Shown in pieces: positions 23,291 through 32,600 of a stretch of DNA of 64,000 nt (position 1 is its first letter; each line of letters opens with the position of its first letter). Position numbers and translations under genes: made by a program. Below the pieces are notes generated by a model. That model worked only from the letters and a program-made list of their open reading frames with translations. It had not been told where the DNA came from and ran no database searches. Source of the stretch: Riptortus pedestris (taxonomy: Eukaryota > Arthropoda > Insecta > Hemiptera > Alydidae); NCBI GenBank assembly GCA_019009955.1, contig CM032230.1, forward strand, positions 24,360,001 to 24,424,000. Reading direction: 5' to 3'.

Positions 23291-24609
23291 GGAGTTTTTA
23301 TTGATCCTAATAAATTGGTTTCTCTATCGTCCAGTATCCTAGGAGAAATCCTTCCTATTTTATTCTATCTCCTGGAGGGTGCGAAATCTTGTTTCTCTCA
23401 AATAAACATAATTAAGCTATTAATTAAGTTATTTACCGAGAGTTCTAGAAATTAATACAATATAGTTTTCATTATGGTTAATTTCTTCCGGACCTATCGC
23501 CCCCTCCCACTTCAAATGATGGCTTAGCTCAATCAAAAACAGTTTCCACTTAGTTGGAGGCGCCCACTTTAAACCGTTAATTGACAATTATTGTCTGTCT
23601 TCAATATATCGATTCGGGATGTCGCTCTTTGAGAGTTAGGCGTCCGGAGAAATATTCTAAAGTAGGTAGTCTGACTGAGTGCTGGGAAAGATATCCAGGA
23701 TTCCGGTTTGAATCAAGAATTGCAGTATTTAATAACGTACTGATAAGGTTAGGACCAAAATATCTTCCGAAAACACACATATTACTTTAGGAAAGGGTCA
23801 TGTTTAGGTGTATATTTTATAAGAAAAGTTCCAGTGAACTCCTGACTGAGAAATACCTTAGATTAGAATCCAAGGACAGTGTCAAAATCAAAACACCCAT
23901 AACTCCGTCGCATGGCCCAGGAAGTAAGTAGTGTATCACGAGGACTGGTGGCAACCCAAAATATATTGTGGGAATCCCGGCTGAAGAGGAAATTTCATAA
24001 ATCCAGCAAGCATTAATTTCGCTGACAGAAAAAAAAAATGGACTATTTGGTCTCTGGATACATTATTGTTTCACAAGAATGATGGGTCGTACATCACATC
24101 AAGCAGTGCCCAATCATGCAGTCAACATGCCCGCATTTCATGCAAATATCAGACTACAAACAATAATAACAATAGCATAAATTAATCCGTAAACAGACTA
24201 ATTATATGATTGGATTCCGTCATATATAGCAAACTTTCTTAAACATAATCACGTAACTTTTGAAAATTGTTCTCGGCAATTTGTGAGACAAACGAATTGC
24301 AAATGATCAATTTGGATTTACTATTGGAGCTGTAATCTTTTTCTGGCACAATCATAAACTTAACAGGTTGTATTTCCTTCCTACATCCTTGTAGCCTCTT
24401 TCGCCACTTCTACGTTTTCTTGACGTTCCTTAATCTGATTTTCTTTATAGCTCAGAAAAGGATTTTCTGACCCGTCAAAAAAGGTTATCTTTCTCAGGCA
24501 CTCCTATCTGCCCAGTAAGGCCTTCATGCATACCTTGGTAATAGTTTACCGTATTACTGACATATGTAACTTATGGTCTGATTGTCGTTTTGTATATTCG
24601 TATCACTGA

Positions 24610-24759
24610 AGGGACCATAAAGCGAAGAGACTCCTACAGGACATAGAAGTGTCTGGTTCCTGCGACCTTCATACTATTGTAGTCGATGACCTATCACGGC
24701 TTTCCCAGGAATTTATACCTGCTGCAACTAAGAAATGTGAATTAGCCCAATTTGACTAG
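24610..24759 (+). other. Coding-like island, unrecognised
   Basis: A frame opens after TGA at 24607, possibly through an acceptor at ...ACTGAAG, and runs to TAG at 24757. The peptide has balanced composition, including KRLLQDIEVSGSCDLHTIVV and DDLSRLSQEFIPAATKKCEL. I recognise no family. It could be a terminal exon or a fossil of a transposon protein. Confidence 0.25.
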
Positions 24760-25014
24760 CTCCCCGGTCCCTCAAGTACTTACTTAGTAGTAGTCCCCTA
24801 CTAGTTTCACGAAATGCATCAAGGAGTATAACACTTATAAACGATTTATAGCCGGAAACCAGGTGAAGGAAGTTTCTCTGCTAATGGACACGTTAAGAAT
24901 GGTTGAAAGCAAACGATAATTATGTCTAATCCAAAGTCTTAGCTTTTAGTTTTATTTATGGAGATCATATCAAAGGTGATTTGCCTTTTTGAAAGGCCAA
25001 AACTAGTTCAAAGT

Positions 25015-25090
25015 CAAATAACAAAAGTAAAATAAATAAGAAATAAAAGGTAAAATAACAAATAACAAAAGTAAAATAAATAAACATTTT
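25015..25090. repeat. 48-bp direct duplication
   Basis: CAAATAACAAAAGTAAAATA occurs at about 25015 and again at about 25063, each followed by AATAA. It is a simple local duplication in A-rich DNA. Confidence 0.6.
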
Positions 25091-25113
25091 ATAAATGAGC
25101 ATAGTACGAAATA

Positions 25114-25447
25114 CAAGTAATTATAATCAGAATTTAAAAAAAAAAAAATTGGTGATGAACATATTTGGTGAATGACTAATAGGAAATAGTACTGTTGCTA
25201 ATAATTTTCGTAATGTCCTCCTTCAGAGTAGGTGTTTTATATATAAATATAAAAACATATTCATATATATATGTATATATATATTTTTTTTTTTATATGT
25301 GTATGTTTTTATATTTATATATAAAACACCTACTCTGAAGGAGGACATTACGAAAATTATTAGCAACAGTACTATTTCCTATTAGTCATTCACCAAATAT
25401 GTTCATCACCAATTTTTTTTTTTTTAAATTCTGATTATAATTACTTG
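25114..25447. repeat. Perfect inverted repeat, 146-bp arms, 42-bp spacer
   Basis: 25114-25259 is the exact inverse of 25302-25447 as far as I can read, including a 13-base A/T run. The 42-bp spacer is (TA)n-like with T11. It directly precedes the Helitron. Such a perfect palindrome is either very young, maintained, or an assembly or fold-back-read artefact. Confidence 0.9.
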
Positions 25448-25923
25448 ATCTGTCGCTAATTATAATTACTTGATTCTGTCTGTACATTGATTTTTTTCGC
25501 GAAATTTCACGATAACTTTTCGTTTCACATGTCATAGACACCATATCTGCATTTTGTTTCTTTCGTGTATGTTTCTTTGTTTGTTTGTTACCTTTTCACG
25601 CATAAACGGCTGAACCGAATTTTATGAAACTTGGTATGTATATTACTACTAATCCAACTTAGACTTTAGGCTATATTAATTTTCTCTGAGGCGAACAGGA
25701 GTGGGGGTTATAAGGGAAGCCTGAAATTAAAAATAGCGATATTTCGTTTTCTATTGGTTTTTCGGCAAATATGCACATAACAAAAGTTGTTTATTTTGTT
25801 ATTTAGAGTAACTTTTGTTACTCCAACATTTCTATGGACGGGCAGGAGTGGGGGTTATAAGGAAAGCCTGAAATTAAAAATAGCGATATTTCGTTTCCTA
25901 TTGGTTTTTCCGCAAATACAAAC

Positions 25924-25935
25924 ATAACAAAAGTT
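25924..25935. repeat. Left target-site duplication of the Penelope-like element
   Basis: ATAACAAAAGTT, repeated exactly at 28918-28929. The uninterrupted sister unit at about 25787-25838 reads through the same word, so the duplication arose from the insertion. Confidence 0.85.
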
Positions 25936-26000
25936 CAACGGAAGGATCAAAAAGGTCAAACACCTCCACTCTTAATACTTCTTTATTACAGGCAAAGTAC

Positions 26001-26027
26001 TTTCGGGGCGAACCGTCCCATCATCAG
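26001..26027 (-). ncRNA. Hammerhead-core-like motif in left arm
   Basis: Mirror copy of the motif at 28792-28818: CTGATGA, a hairpin, then GAAA on the minus strand, downstream of the ORF stop as in Penelope-type terminal repeats. Confidence 0.45.
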
Positions 26028-26250
26028 TGCTCTGCGACACAACATTTACTTTCAAAAACATGTAATATATATGCATAAATAAATAAATAAATGTAAAAGT
26101 CAACAAAGGTAGTCAGATATTAAAAACATTTAAAAAACAAACAAAAAAGGATATAAAACGCAATGCAACACTTATGACTAAAACATTACAAATAAATAAA
26201 TATTAAAAGCAATAAATAACAAAATAATTAGGAGATGGAGAGGAACTGAC

Positions 26251-27483
26251 CTAGAGTTGGTCCCTATTGAGCCGACATCTCCGGCGACACTGGGAGCCTA
26301 CACGGGCCAGGGCAGATACTGCAGAGGACGGAACATGCCTGAGCACACCCCCCTCCCCCCTAATATTAATATTCTTCTCCTCCAGCATGTCCATCCTGAT
26401 CCATAACTGCTCTACTATATCCATTTTCTTCCCTTTGCCAAGGTGGTCGAGCACCTCGAACTCAACGGCATTTGCTTCATGGCTTTCGTTTAAAATATGT
26501 TTACGTACCTCCGATGTCTTGGTGGAAAGGTGCTCTTTTAATCTGCTCCTTAGCTTCCTTCCACTTTGTCCCACATATGAGCTTCCGCAAGTCAGGTAAG
26601 CAACCCGATACACACCAGACCTATCCAGTGGATCGACCGCATCCTTAATCCTTGGGAGCATATGTTTCAGGGAGCTTAGACTTCGATAGGCAGTACGAAG
26701 GCCAACCTTTTCCAGCATGCGTCCTATCTTCTCGGAAAATTTCCCTAGGTATGGGATGCTGAGTTGGCCCACAGGATTTCGAGTCTCTCTCTTGCCTTGT
26801 TTTAACTCATCTTGGACCATCTTTGTGAATCGGCGTTCCATGACTTTATCTACCATTCTCTCATCGTACCCGTTGGCTCTTGCGATTAGTTTTATGTACG
26901 TAAACTCGTTTTGAAAATCTTCTTCTGCCAACGGGATACTCAGGAGTCGGTTTATCAAGAACGTGATGCCTGAAGTTTTATATTGAGGATGGTGGTACGA
27001 ATCAGAAGGGATCATGATGGCAGTGGCGGTAGGCTTCCTATAAATGTTGAAGGAGTGAGACGGCCCTTTCCTTGAAATTACCAAATCCAGGAAACTCAAC
27101 TTCCCCTCATTCTCCATCTCCAAAGTAAACTTTAACTGCCTATGGCAACTGTTGACGTAGTCCATAAGACCCCTCATATCATTCTCCGCTCCCGAGTAAC
27201 TTATGATGATATCATCAACATAACGCCCCCAGAAATTGATATGATTTCGGTATGGGTTGCGATTAGACATCAAATATTTGCATTCCAAATAATCCATAAA
27301 CAAGCCCGCTTGCTGCGGAGCGATACTCAAAGGGATACTCAGGAGTCGGTTTATCAAGAACGTGATGCCTGAAGTTTTATATTGAGGATGGTGGTACGAA
27401 TCAGAAGGGATCATGATGGCAGTGGCGGTAGGCTTCCTATAAATGTTGAAGGAGTGAGACGGCCCTTTCCTTGAAATTACCAA
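26251..27483 (-). CDS. Penelope-like RT/GIY-YIG protein, 5'-truncated (left arm, with internal partial duplication)
   Basis: C-terminal part of a Penelope-like polyprotein that copies RNA by target-primed synthesis and nicks DNA with its GIY-YIG domain. The 410-codon frame begins within a duplicated scrap (VISRKGPSHSFNIYRKPT to LLSIPL), then joins SIAPQQAGLFMDYLECKYL. RT motif C YVDD follows in FWGRYVDDIIISY, then the same VISRKGPS segment again, the connector, and GVYRVAYLTCGSSYVGQSGR (GIY-YIG). The frame ends with a Cys/Arg-rich tail. RT motifs upstream of C, including the first catalytic Asp, are missing, so it cannot be a working RT. The start Met is arbitrary. The reading frame is unbroken apart from that duplication. 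Confidence 0.9.
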   Translation of the reverse strand: MVISRKGPSHSFNIYRKPTATAIMIPSDSYHHPQYKTSGITFLINRLLSIPLSIAPQQAGLFMDYLECKYLMSNRNPYRNHINFWGRYVDDIIISYSGAENDMRGLMDYVNSCHRQLKFTLEMENEGKLSFLDLVISRKGPSHSFNIYRKPTATAIMIPSDSYHHPQYKTSGITFLINRLLSIPLAEEDFQNEFTYIKLIARANGYDERMVDKVMERRFTKMVQDELKQGKRETRNPVGQLSIPYLGKFSEKIGRMLEKVGLRTAYRSLSSLKHMLPRIKDAVDPLDRSGVYRVAYLTCGSSYVGQSGRKLRSRLKEHLSTKTSEVRKHILNESHEANAVEFEVLDHLGKGKKMDIVEQLWIRMDMLEEKNINIRGEGGVLRHVPSSAVSALARVGSQCRRRCRLNRDQL

Positions 27484-27498
27484 ATCCAGGAAACTCAG
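27321..27498 (-). repeat. Central spacer of the Penelope fold-back
   Basis: 27332-27497 repeats 26933-27098 of the left arm in the same orientation (codons for VISRKGPSHSF to LLSIPL), joined through a short CGATACTCAAA scrap. It indicates template switching within the element during insertion. Confidence 0.85.
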
Positions 27499-28568
27499 CT
27501 CCGCAGCAAGCGGGCTTGTTTATGGATTATTTGGAATGCAAATATTTGATGTCTAATCGCAACCCATACCGAAATCATATCAATTTCTGGGGGCGTTATG
27601 TTGATGATATCATCATAAGTTACTCGGGAGCGGAGAATGATATGAGGGGTCTTATGGACTACGTCAACAGTTGCCATAGGCAGTTAAAGTTTACTTTGGA
27701 GATGGAGAATGAGGGGAAGTTGAGTTTCCTGGATTTGGTTATTTCAAGGAAAGGGCCGTCTCACTCCTTCAACATTTATAGGAAGCCTACCGCCACTGCC
27801 ATCATGATCCCTTCTGATTCGTACCACCATCCTCAATATAAAACTTCAGGCATCACGTTCTTGATAAACCGACTCCTGAGTATCCCGTTGGCAGAAGAAG
27901 ATTTTCAAAACGAGTTTACGTACATAAAACTAATCGCAAGAGCCAACGGGTACGATGAGAGAATGGTAGATAAAGTCATGGAACGCCGATTCACAAAGAT
28001 GGTCCAAGATGAGTTAAAACAAGGCAAGAGAGAGACTCGAAATCCTGTGGGCCAACTCAGCATCCCATACCTAGGGAAATTTTCCGAGAAGATAGGACGC
28101 ATGCTGGAAAAGGTTGGCCTTCGTACTGCCTATCGAAGTCTAAGCTCCCTGAAACATATGCTCCCAAGGATTAAGGATGCGGTCGATCCACTGGATAGGT
28201 CTGGTGTGTATCGGGTTGCTTACCTGACTTGCGGAAGCTCATATGTGGGACAAAGTGGAAGGAAGCTAAGGAGCAGATTAAAAGAGCACCTTTCCACCAA
28301 GACATCGGAGGTACGTAAACATATTTTAAACGAAAGCCATGAAGCAAATGCCGTTGAGTTCGAGGTGCTCGACCACCTTGGCAAAGGGAAGAAAATGGAT
28401 ATAGTAGAGCAGTTATGGATCAGGATGGACATGCTGGAGGAGAAGAATATTAATATTAGGGGGGAGGGGGGTGTGCTCAGGCATGTTCCGTCCTCTGCAG
28501 TATCTGCCCTGGCCCGTGTAGGCTCCCAGTGTCGCCGGAGATGTCGGCTCAATAGGGACCAACTCTAG
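27471..28568 (+). CDS. Penelope-like RT/GIY-YIG protein, 5'-truncated (right arm)
   Basis: The 365-codon plus-strand frame; element codons start at about residue 10 (APQQAGLFMDYLECKYL), and the ATG lies in the spacer, so it is not the native start. RT motif C is YVDD at residues 43-46. An RT thumb/connector region follows to about residue 240. The GIY-YIG endonuclease spans about 245-340, with GVY (245-247), YVG (258-260), the conserved Arg region RKLRSRLKEH (264-273), a catalytic-type Glu in IVEQLWIRMD (near 313) and an Asn in NINIR (near 327). A Cys/Arg-rich tail SQCRRRCRLNRDQL ends at TAG. The identical codons in the opposite arm make this half of one fold-back unit. The endonuclease domain appears complete and the RT does not. 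Confidence 0.92.
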   Translation: MKLPNPGNSAPQQAGLFMDYLECKYLMSNRNPYRNHINFWGRYVDDIIISYSGAENDMRGLMDYVNSCHRQLKFTLEMENEGKLSFLDLVISRKGPSHSFNIYRKPTATAIMIPSDSYHHPQYKTSGITFLINRLLSIPLAEEDFQNEFTYIKLIARANGYDERMVDKVMERRFTKMVQDELKQGKRETRNPVGQLSIPYLGKFSEKIGRMLEKVGLRTAYRSLSSLKHMLPRIKDAVDPLDRSGVYRVAYLTCGSSYVGQSGRKLRSRLKEHLSTKTSEVRKHILNESHEANAVEFEVLDHLGKGKKMDIVEQLWIRMDMLEEKNINIRGEGGVLRHVPSSAVSALARVGSQCRRRCRLNRDQL

Positions 28569-28791
28569 GTCAGTTCCTCTCCATCTCCTAATTATTTTGT
28601 TATTTATTGCTTTTAATATTTATTTATTTGTAATGTTTTAGTCATAAGTGTTGCATTGCGTTTTATATCCTTTTTTGTTTGTTTTTTAAATGTTTTTAAT
28701 ATCTGACTACCTTTGTTGACTTTTACATTTATTTATTTATTTATGCATATATATTACATGTTTTTGAAAGTAAATGTTGTGTCGCAGAGCA

Positions 28792-28818
28792 CTGATGATG
28801 GGACGGTTCGCCCCGAAA
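28792..28818 (+). ncRNA. Hammerhead-core-like motif in right arm
   Basis: CTGATGA, then a hairpin (GGG-A-CG, loop GTT, CG-C-CCC), then GAAA. After GAAA, GTACTT can pair with AAGTAT 14 nt later, giving a plausible stem III followed by T-A. Stem I does not form in cis from the adjacent bases I checked. Penelope-type elements are known to carry minimal hammerhead ribozymes here; activity of this copy is doubtful. Confidence 0.5.
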
Positions 28819-28883
28819 GTACTTTGCCTGTAATAAAGAAGTATTAAGAGTGGAGGTGTTTGACCTTTTTGATCCTTCCGTTG

Positions 28884-28917
28884 ATGATGGACCTCCACCA
28901 GCCAGCACAAATCCAGA
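28884..28917 (+). other. 34-bp one-sided extension of the Penelope-like element
   Basis: ATGATGGACCTCCACCAGCC and 14 further bases lie between the right arm and the target duplication and are absent on the left. The length equals the 34-bp extension described for Penelope. Confidence 0.75.
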
Positions 28918-28929
28918 ATAACAAAAGTT
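28918..28929. repeat. Right target-site duplication of the Penelope-like element
   Basis: ATAACAAAAGTT, identical to 25924-25935. The Helitron sequence resumes immediately (GTTTATTTTGTTATTTGGAG). Confidence 0.85.
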
Positions 28930-29499
28930 GTTTATTTTGTTATTTGGAGTAACTTTTGTTATATACACTTTTGTCGTATACCTAAGTATAAATGAGTTAT
29001 ACGTTAAAACTTTAGCGGGAGCCAACAATTTTATTTGGCATTAACGGCTGAACCGAACTTAACAAAGTTCTGTATGTCAATTAGAATTAATTCTTCCATG
29101 ATTATAAGTTATATTAAAATGTTTAGGTTCGAGCTGGAGGGGGGTTATAAGGGAGGCCTGAAATAAAAATTCACCATATTTACATGTATAAGAGACGGGA
29201 AATATAAAAATATCGAAGACAATGAAGCCTTATCGAACAAATATTCTATTATTAGCAAATCCACTACAACGACGGGTATCAATCCTAAACACTGGGACGG
29301 GTAAATGTCAACATATTGTGCAATGTAAAGCCTGATAAAAAATACCATCACCATTCAGCCTCAAATGAATTCCCGGGCGAAGCCGGGTATCTGAGCTAGT
29401 ATATATATATATATGTATATATAAACATACGTACATATTAATGCATATAATACAATTATTGAGTATAATTTGAAATCTTGTTGAACACCTCAGGCTTAA

Positions 29500-29740
29500 T
29501 TTGTATGTTAATTTTTGTCGTATATTTGAATTTGGTGTAGGTATGAGAATAAGTTGTTAATGTATGGGCTGCTTTCCGTCAAGAGTTCTTGTAAGTCATA
29601 GGGGAAGTTAGGTTTTCGGCATTCTGTCAGTATATGTAATGTTACAAGTTGGGCAAGGTGTTACAGGTCTGTCAGTCTTTGTCATTATGTATGAGTGTGT
29701 TAATTCATAACTTTTAGAGAGCATATATTGGTTGCATGAA
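29500..29740 (-). pseudogene. I-like non-LTR retrotransposon, C-terminal remnant
   Basis: Minus-strand translation gives LTHSYIMTKTDRPVTPCPTC followed by NITYTDR, the C-terminal Cys-rich segment that follows RNase H in such elements. A longer relative is at 47906-49927. Stops and frame changes interrupt it. The Helitron ends about 100 bp away, in the AT-rich stretch that may be the element's 3' tail. Confidence 0.6.
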
Positions 29741-30807
29741 ATCAAAAATATTTCAAGAAATTCACGCCCGTGGATAATTGCATCGTTTCCTTAGGCCCTT
29801 CGTTCGTTTGTATCATATTTCTATTCATAAAAATTCTACTTATAGCATATTTTTATAATATGAAATCATTTTCAAGGTTCTATTGCAGATCATATATTTT
29901 CAGATCTGGGTTTTTTTAGTGAAGATCGAAACCTGTGAATAGTTGCAGAGAACAAAATCTATCACGCAAGGGCTGCATAAACTGTAGTGTACATTATGAT
30001 GAAAATACATCACAGTGGGTCGTACATAGATAAGTTATGTCATTGTAATCTCTATTGTTCTCTTGAATTTATCTATTTCTAATAATACTCGAACTTAGGA
30101 CTCTTAGCGGGTCTTAGGATTCTCTATGTTATTTGCAGTAGCTCACTGTGAAAATTTGTCAGTTTGGGGTTTTAGTAGTGATCACGAAACGCAAAAAAAA
30201 ATACGTTAATGTTAAAGTTAGGGGAAAACGTGTATAGAAGGAGAATTGCATTACATCAAGTTATCAGAAAGATGGGTTATATAAAGGAGTCATTGTTGTT
30301 TTAATCTTCTATATATGGTCGATGGGCATCTAAAGAAACTTAAAAAATCGGGACATGATTATAATCTCAAAAATTTAACGGAAATTGCTTAAAATTATGG
30401 GCCCCTCATATTTTACACTAAGATACCCTCAGAAATCCTATATAATAAGACGTTATAGTTTATTTTCGAAATAAGGTCGGGAACTCAATCTGACTTGGAA
30501 ACCAGGGATAACCCGTCATAGAGATAAGTTTTATACCATCTAGATAACCTGAAAAACAGCATATGACCCGCAAAGATTATGAAGCAGAAATTGAAATTAA
30601 AGCTCAGACATTCATATCCATTCAATAAATCATAAAACACAAATATAATGTTGTTGGCAATAAAATATAAGGAAGCAATCATCTCAAAGTATTGTTTATA
30701 GAGATTCCTACAATTATTTTTTGTCATCATTAAATTCACACTTCTAGCCGTGTGTATTGGATTTAAGCAATAATATTATTTAGCATTTCTCTCATTATCT
30801 AGCATGT
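29741..30807. other. Mostly unrecognised; one HINE-like 3'-end scrap
   Basis: At about 29963-29990 (minus) ATCACGCAAGGGCTGCATAA resembles the HINE-like 3' hairpin end, without the rest of the element. The rest holds no feature I recognise. Confidence 0.45.
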
Positions 30808-30870
30808 AGGTGGTAATTTGTAGGTAAACCGTCCCAAATAGCCATAGTAGCAAAACGTGGACATTAATTG
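30808..30870 (+). mobile_element. SINE 3' tail (first unit of a dimer)
   Basis: TAGGTAAACCGTCCCAAATA, GCCATAGTAGCAAAACGTGG and ACATTAATTG match the SINE 3' end and sit just upstream of a complete copy, so two SINEs inserted head to tail or one into the tail of another. Confidence 0.75.
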
Positions 30871-30878
30871 TTAGGTTT

Positions 30879-31094
30879 GGGGCTCAGGTTAGCCACGTGA
30901 GTTGAAGCGTAGACTTTAAACTCACATGGTAAACCTAGAGTGGCGAGTTCCATTCCCGCCTGGGCAAAGGATTTCATTTAGTGATGGAATTCTTTAAATT
31001 AAATCCTTAGTCCCACACTGGCTAGAAAATAGTGGTAGCCTGTAGATAACCCGTTCCAATTAGCCATAGTTGCGAAAACTGGACGCTAATAAAT
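30879..31094 (+). mobile_element. tRNA-derived SINE, near full length
   Basis: The head is tRNA-like: GGGGCTCAGGTTAGCCACGT, then GAGTTGAAGCG (D-arm end), GACTTTAAACTCAC (anticodon region plus a long variable region) and the B box GGCGAGTTCCATTCCCGCC, closing with TGGGCA. The body has ATCCTTAGTCCCACACTGGC and TAGCCTGTAGATAACCCG. The tail is ACGCTAATAAATAA. The tRNA with a long variable arm points to a Leu or Ser tRNA ancestor (inference). RNA polymerase III would transcribe it; it encodes nothing and would use LINE machinery in trans. Confidence 0.85.
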
Positions 31095-31331
31095 AATTTT
31101 TCTTTCTTATGATATCATAGCATCTCCAGCTTAAGAGTTTTTTTAAAGAGCTAATTACTAACCGGAAAAAACGGATTAGAATATCTACATGTAGCCGTTT
31201 GTTTATCATTCCAGTGAGAGGGGAAGTTTACACAATGTTTGCGCATGAGGCTCTTTATGTGTTATAATATATTCTGTGAAGTATTCGGAATTTAATTGTT
31301 ACTAAATTGAAATATTAAAATCAAGAAGTAG

Positions 31332-32044
31332 TCATCCAGGGGCTGCGTAAACTAAGCAGATTTCCCATGTACTGGTAAGACACACTAGTGATCTCATGTT
31401 ACAACATATTCGGACTGAAAACCAGAGAGTACCAATTACACCTTTAATATTTGTGTTACAAAAAATGCATAGTGCAACAATTTTATAACACCAATATATT
31501 TACAAGAGTGGTTCTGTAACATTTTTCGATCCTACTAAAAATAGCTCAGTTATTTTCAATTTTTAATGCACGCTCCTTCTAAACTCCCCTATTTCTGGTC
31601 CGATTTTTACCAATATCAAATATAATCTTCAGTGTGGACTGAAACTGTTAAATATCAAGTATGGTATATATAAATTGAACATTTTCGAGACAAAAGCGTA
31701 AATCCTTAACCGATGACTTCATCGTACAACGAATTTACATGTATCTCGCATAATAAAGACCTCACAATATTCGTAAGACCTCACAAAGACATAGGTTAAT
31801 GTTATAACAGGTTATTGTGACATGAGTCGGAGTGGGAGATTGATATTATAAACTTTTTCGATTTGGCGCATAATAAAAAAGATATTTCGAATATTCAAAA
31901 TTCTTCCTGTTTAACACCCCCCCCTTTTGTCCGGTTCGATTTTCCCCTTTAACGAACTGAAACTTTAGTTCTGCATGAATAGTTTACATATCTAGTTTGT
32001 TAACACCCTCGATAAAATAAAAAATTGCGGATAGAGCTTTAGAG

Positions 32045-32088
<44 letters not shown>

Positions 32089-32206
32089 TTTCATTGGAGC
32101 TCATTTTCATCTCTCAGTTAGGGTCGATTGACGTTGAAGACATTTCCCGAAAATCGTGTCATGCGTACACCCCCAATACCTGATTTTTCTAAAGGGAAAT
32201 CTGCTA
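31332..32206 (-). mobile_element. HINE-like element(s), variant B plus a longer copy
   Basis: The left edge is a 3' end (CATCCAGGGGCTGCGTAAAC, AAGCAGATTTCCCATGTA, GACACACTAGTGATC). The right edge is a 5' end (GGGAAATCTGCTAAAA at about 32191-32206) preceded by CGTGTCATGCGTACAC. A (TA)n tract lies at 32048-32085, at the family's usual place. At 875 bp it is longer than one copy, and two core blocks (near 31480 and 31840) suggest two overlapping or nested elements. Confidence 0.65.
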
Positions 32207-32479
32207 AAAAGAAGGATCCATCCCCAAAAGGGGTTAGTGTTATCATGAGGTTCGTGCAACAGTTCCTTATCATACTTTAACGATTTCGTCTCAATGAGTA
32301 ATTGGAACAAGTTATCTCACTATACTCTTTTATTTATTTAAATATTTATTCTTATATTATTTGTAAATATTCACTGGGGTACTAATTTGTAGTTTTTCTT
32401 TATGTTCTAATTCTGGTACTTCAATATGCACCATAAATTTTGTATTTTAATTTAATAATGCTTGTATGACGTTGTTAAT

Positions 32480-32600
32480 GGTAATTGCTTGCCAGCAGGG
32501 GACTGATGATAAGCGTATGCTCTGAAAGCGCTCTCTCGCCAAGAATGAATAACTGTGAAGGACCGTGTCCTTAGTGCCTGAGGTATTAAAACAAAATACA
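32480..32600 (+). mobile_element. Penelope-like terminal remnant
   Basis: GGGACTGATGATAAGCGTAT, then GCTCTGAAAGCGCTCTCTCG: CTGATGA, small hairpin (AGC-GTAT-GCT), GAAAGCGC. This is the same layout as other Penelope-type ends here, diverged in sequence. Confidence 0.5.
32503..32527 (+). ncRNA. Hammerhead-core-like motif (CTGATGA...GAAA)
   Basis: Exact core words flank a 14-nt segment with a 3-bp stem and GTAT loop. Stem III GAAAGCGC lacks a close partner in the next 20 nt. Confidence 0.4.

Larger units (their letters stand above)
25936..28917. mobile_element. Penelope-like element arranged as a giant inverted repeat
   Basis: Left arm 25936-27320 and right arm 27499-28883 are the same 1385-bp sequence in opposite orientation. 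Each runs from an RT interior to the 3' end. The 178-bp centre (27321-27498) holds a third, partial minus-strand piece matching 26933-27098. Only the right side has an extra 34 bp (28884-28917) before the 12-bp target duplication. A 34-bp one-sided extension is a known feature of Penelope elements. Arms are coding-end first toward the outside, and both copies lack the RT N-terminal half. The arms look essentially identical, which suggests a young event or an assembly effect. Confidence 0.9.
25475..29399 (+). mobile_element. Non-autonomous Helitron, split by a Penelope-like element
   Basis: The 3' end has the Helitron hallmarks: hairpin CCCGG-GCGAAG-CCGGG at 29372-29387, then CTAG at 29396-29399 followed by T. 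The 5' end is placed at TCTGTCTGTACATTG because a reverse copy near 39579 starts at the matching point. Between them is the block with ACGGCTGAACCGAAYTT, present twice (near 25605 and 29041), and an internal direct duplication carrying GAGTGGGGGTTATAAGG (25699 and 25846). Removing the Penelope insert leaves about 0.93 kb without Rep/Hel codons. It would move only with help in trans. The exact 5' base is uncertain, because TCTGTC also occurs at 25449. Confidence 0.8.

Noticed and set aside
23592..23720. Possible tRNA-like sequence with TTAGGCGTCCGGAG and GGTTTGAATC
   Set aside because: A and B box resemblance is partial, no acceptor stem pairs, and no second copy exists in the window.
26267..28552. 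Several frames antisense to the Penelope ORFs
   Set aside because: They are shadow frames of the RT/GIY-YIG coding sequence, duplicated because the arms are inverted copies.
25936..28917. LTR retrotransposon or Polinton with long terminal inverted repeats
   Set aside because: The RT has YVDD with a C-terminal GIY-YIG domain, the repeats are whole-element arms in inverted order, and the tail and target duplication fit Penelope.
30879..31094. Genuine tRNA gene
   Set aside because: The same head is attached to the same non-tRNA body and tail at six loci, which defines a SINE.
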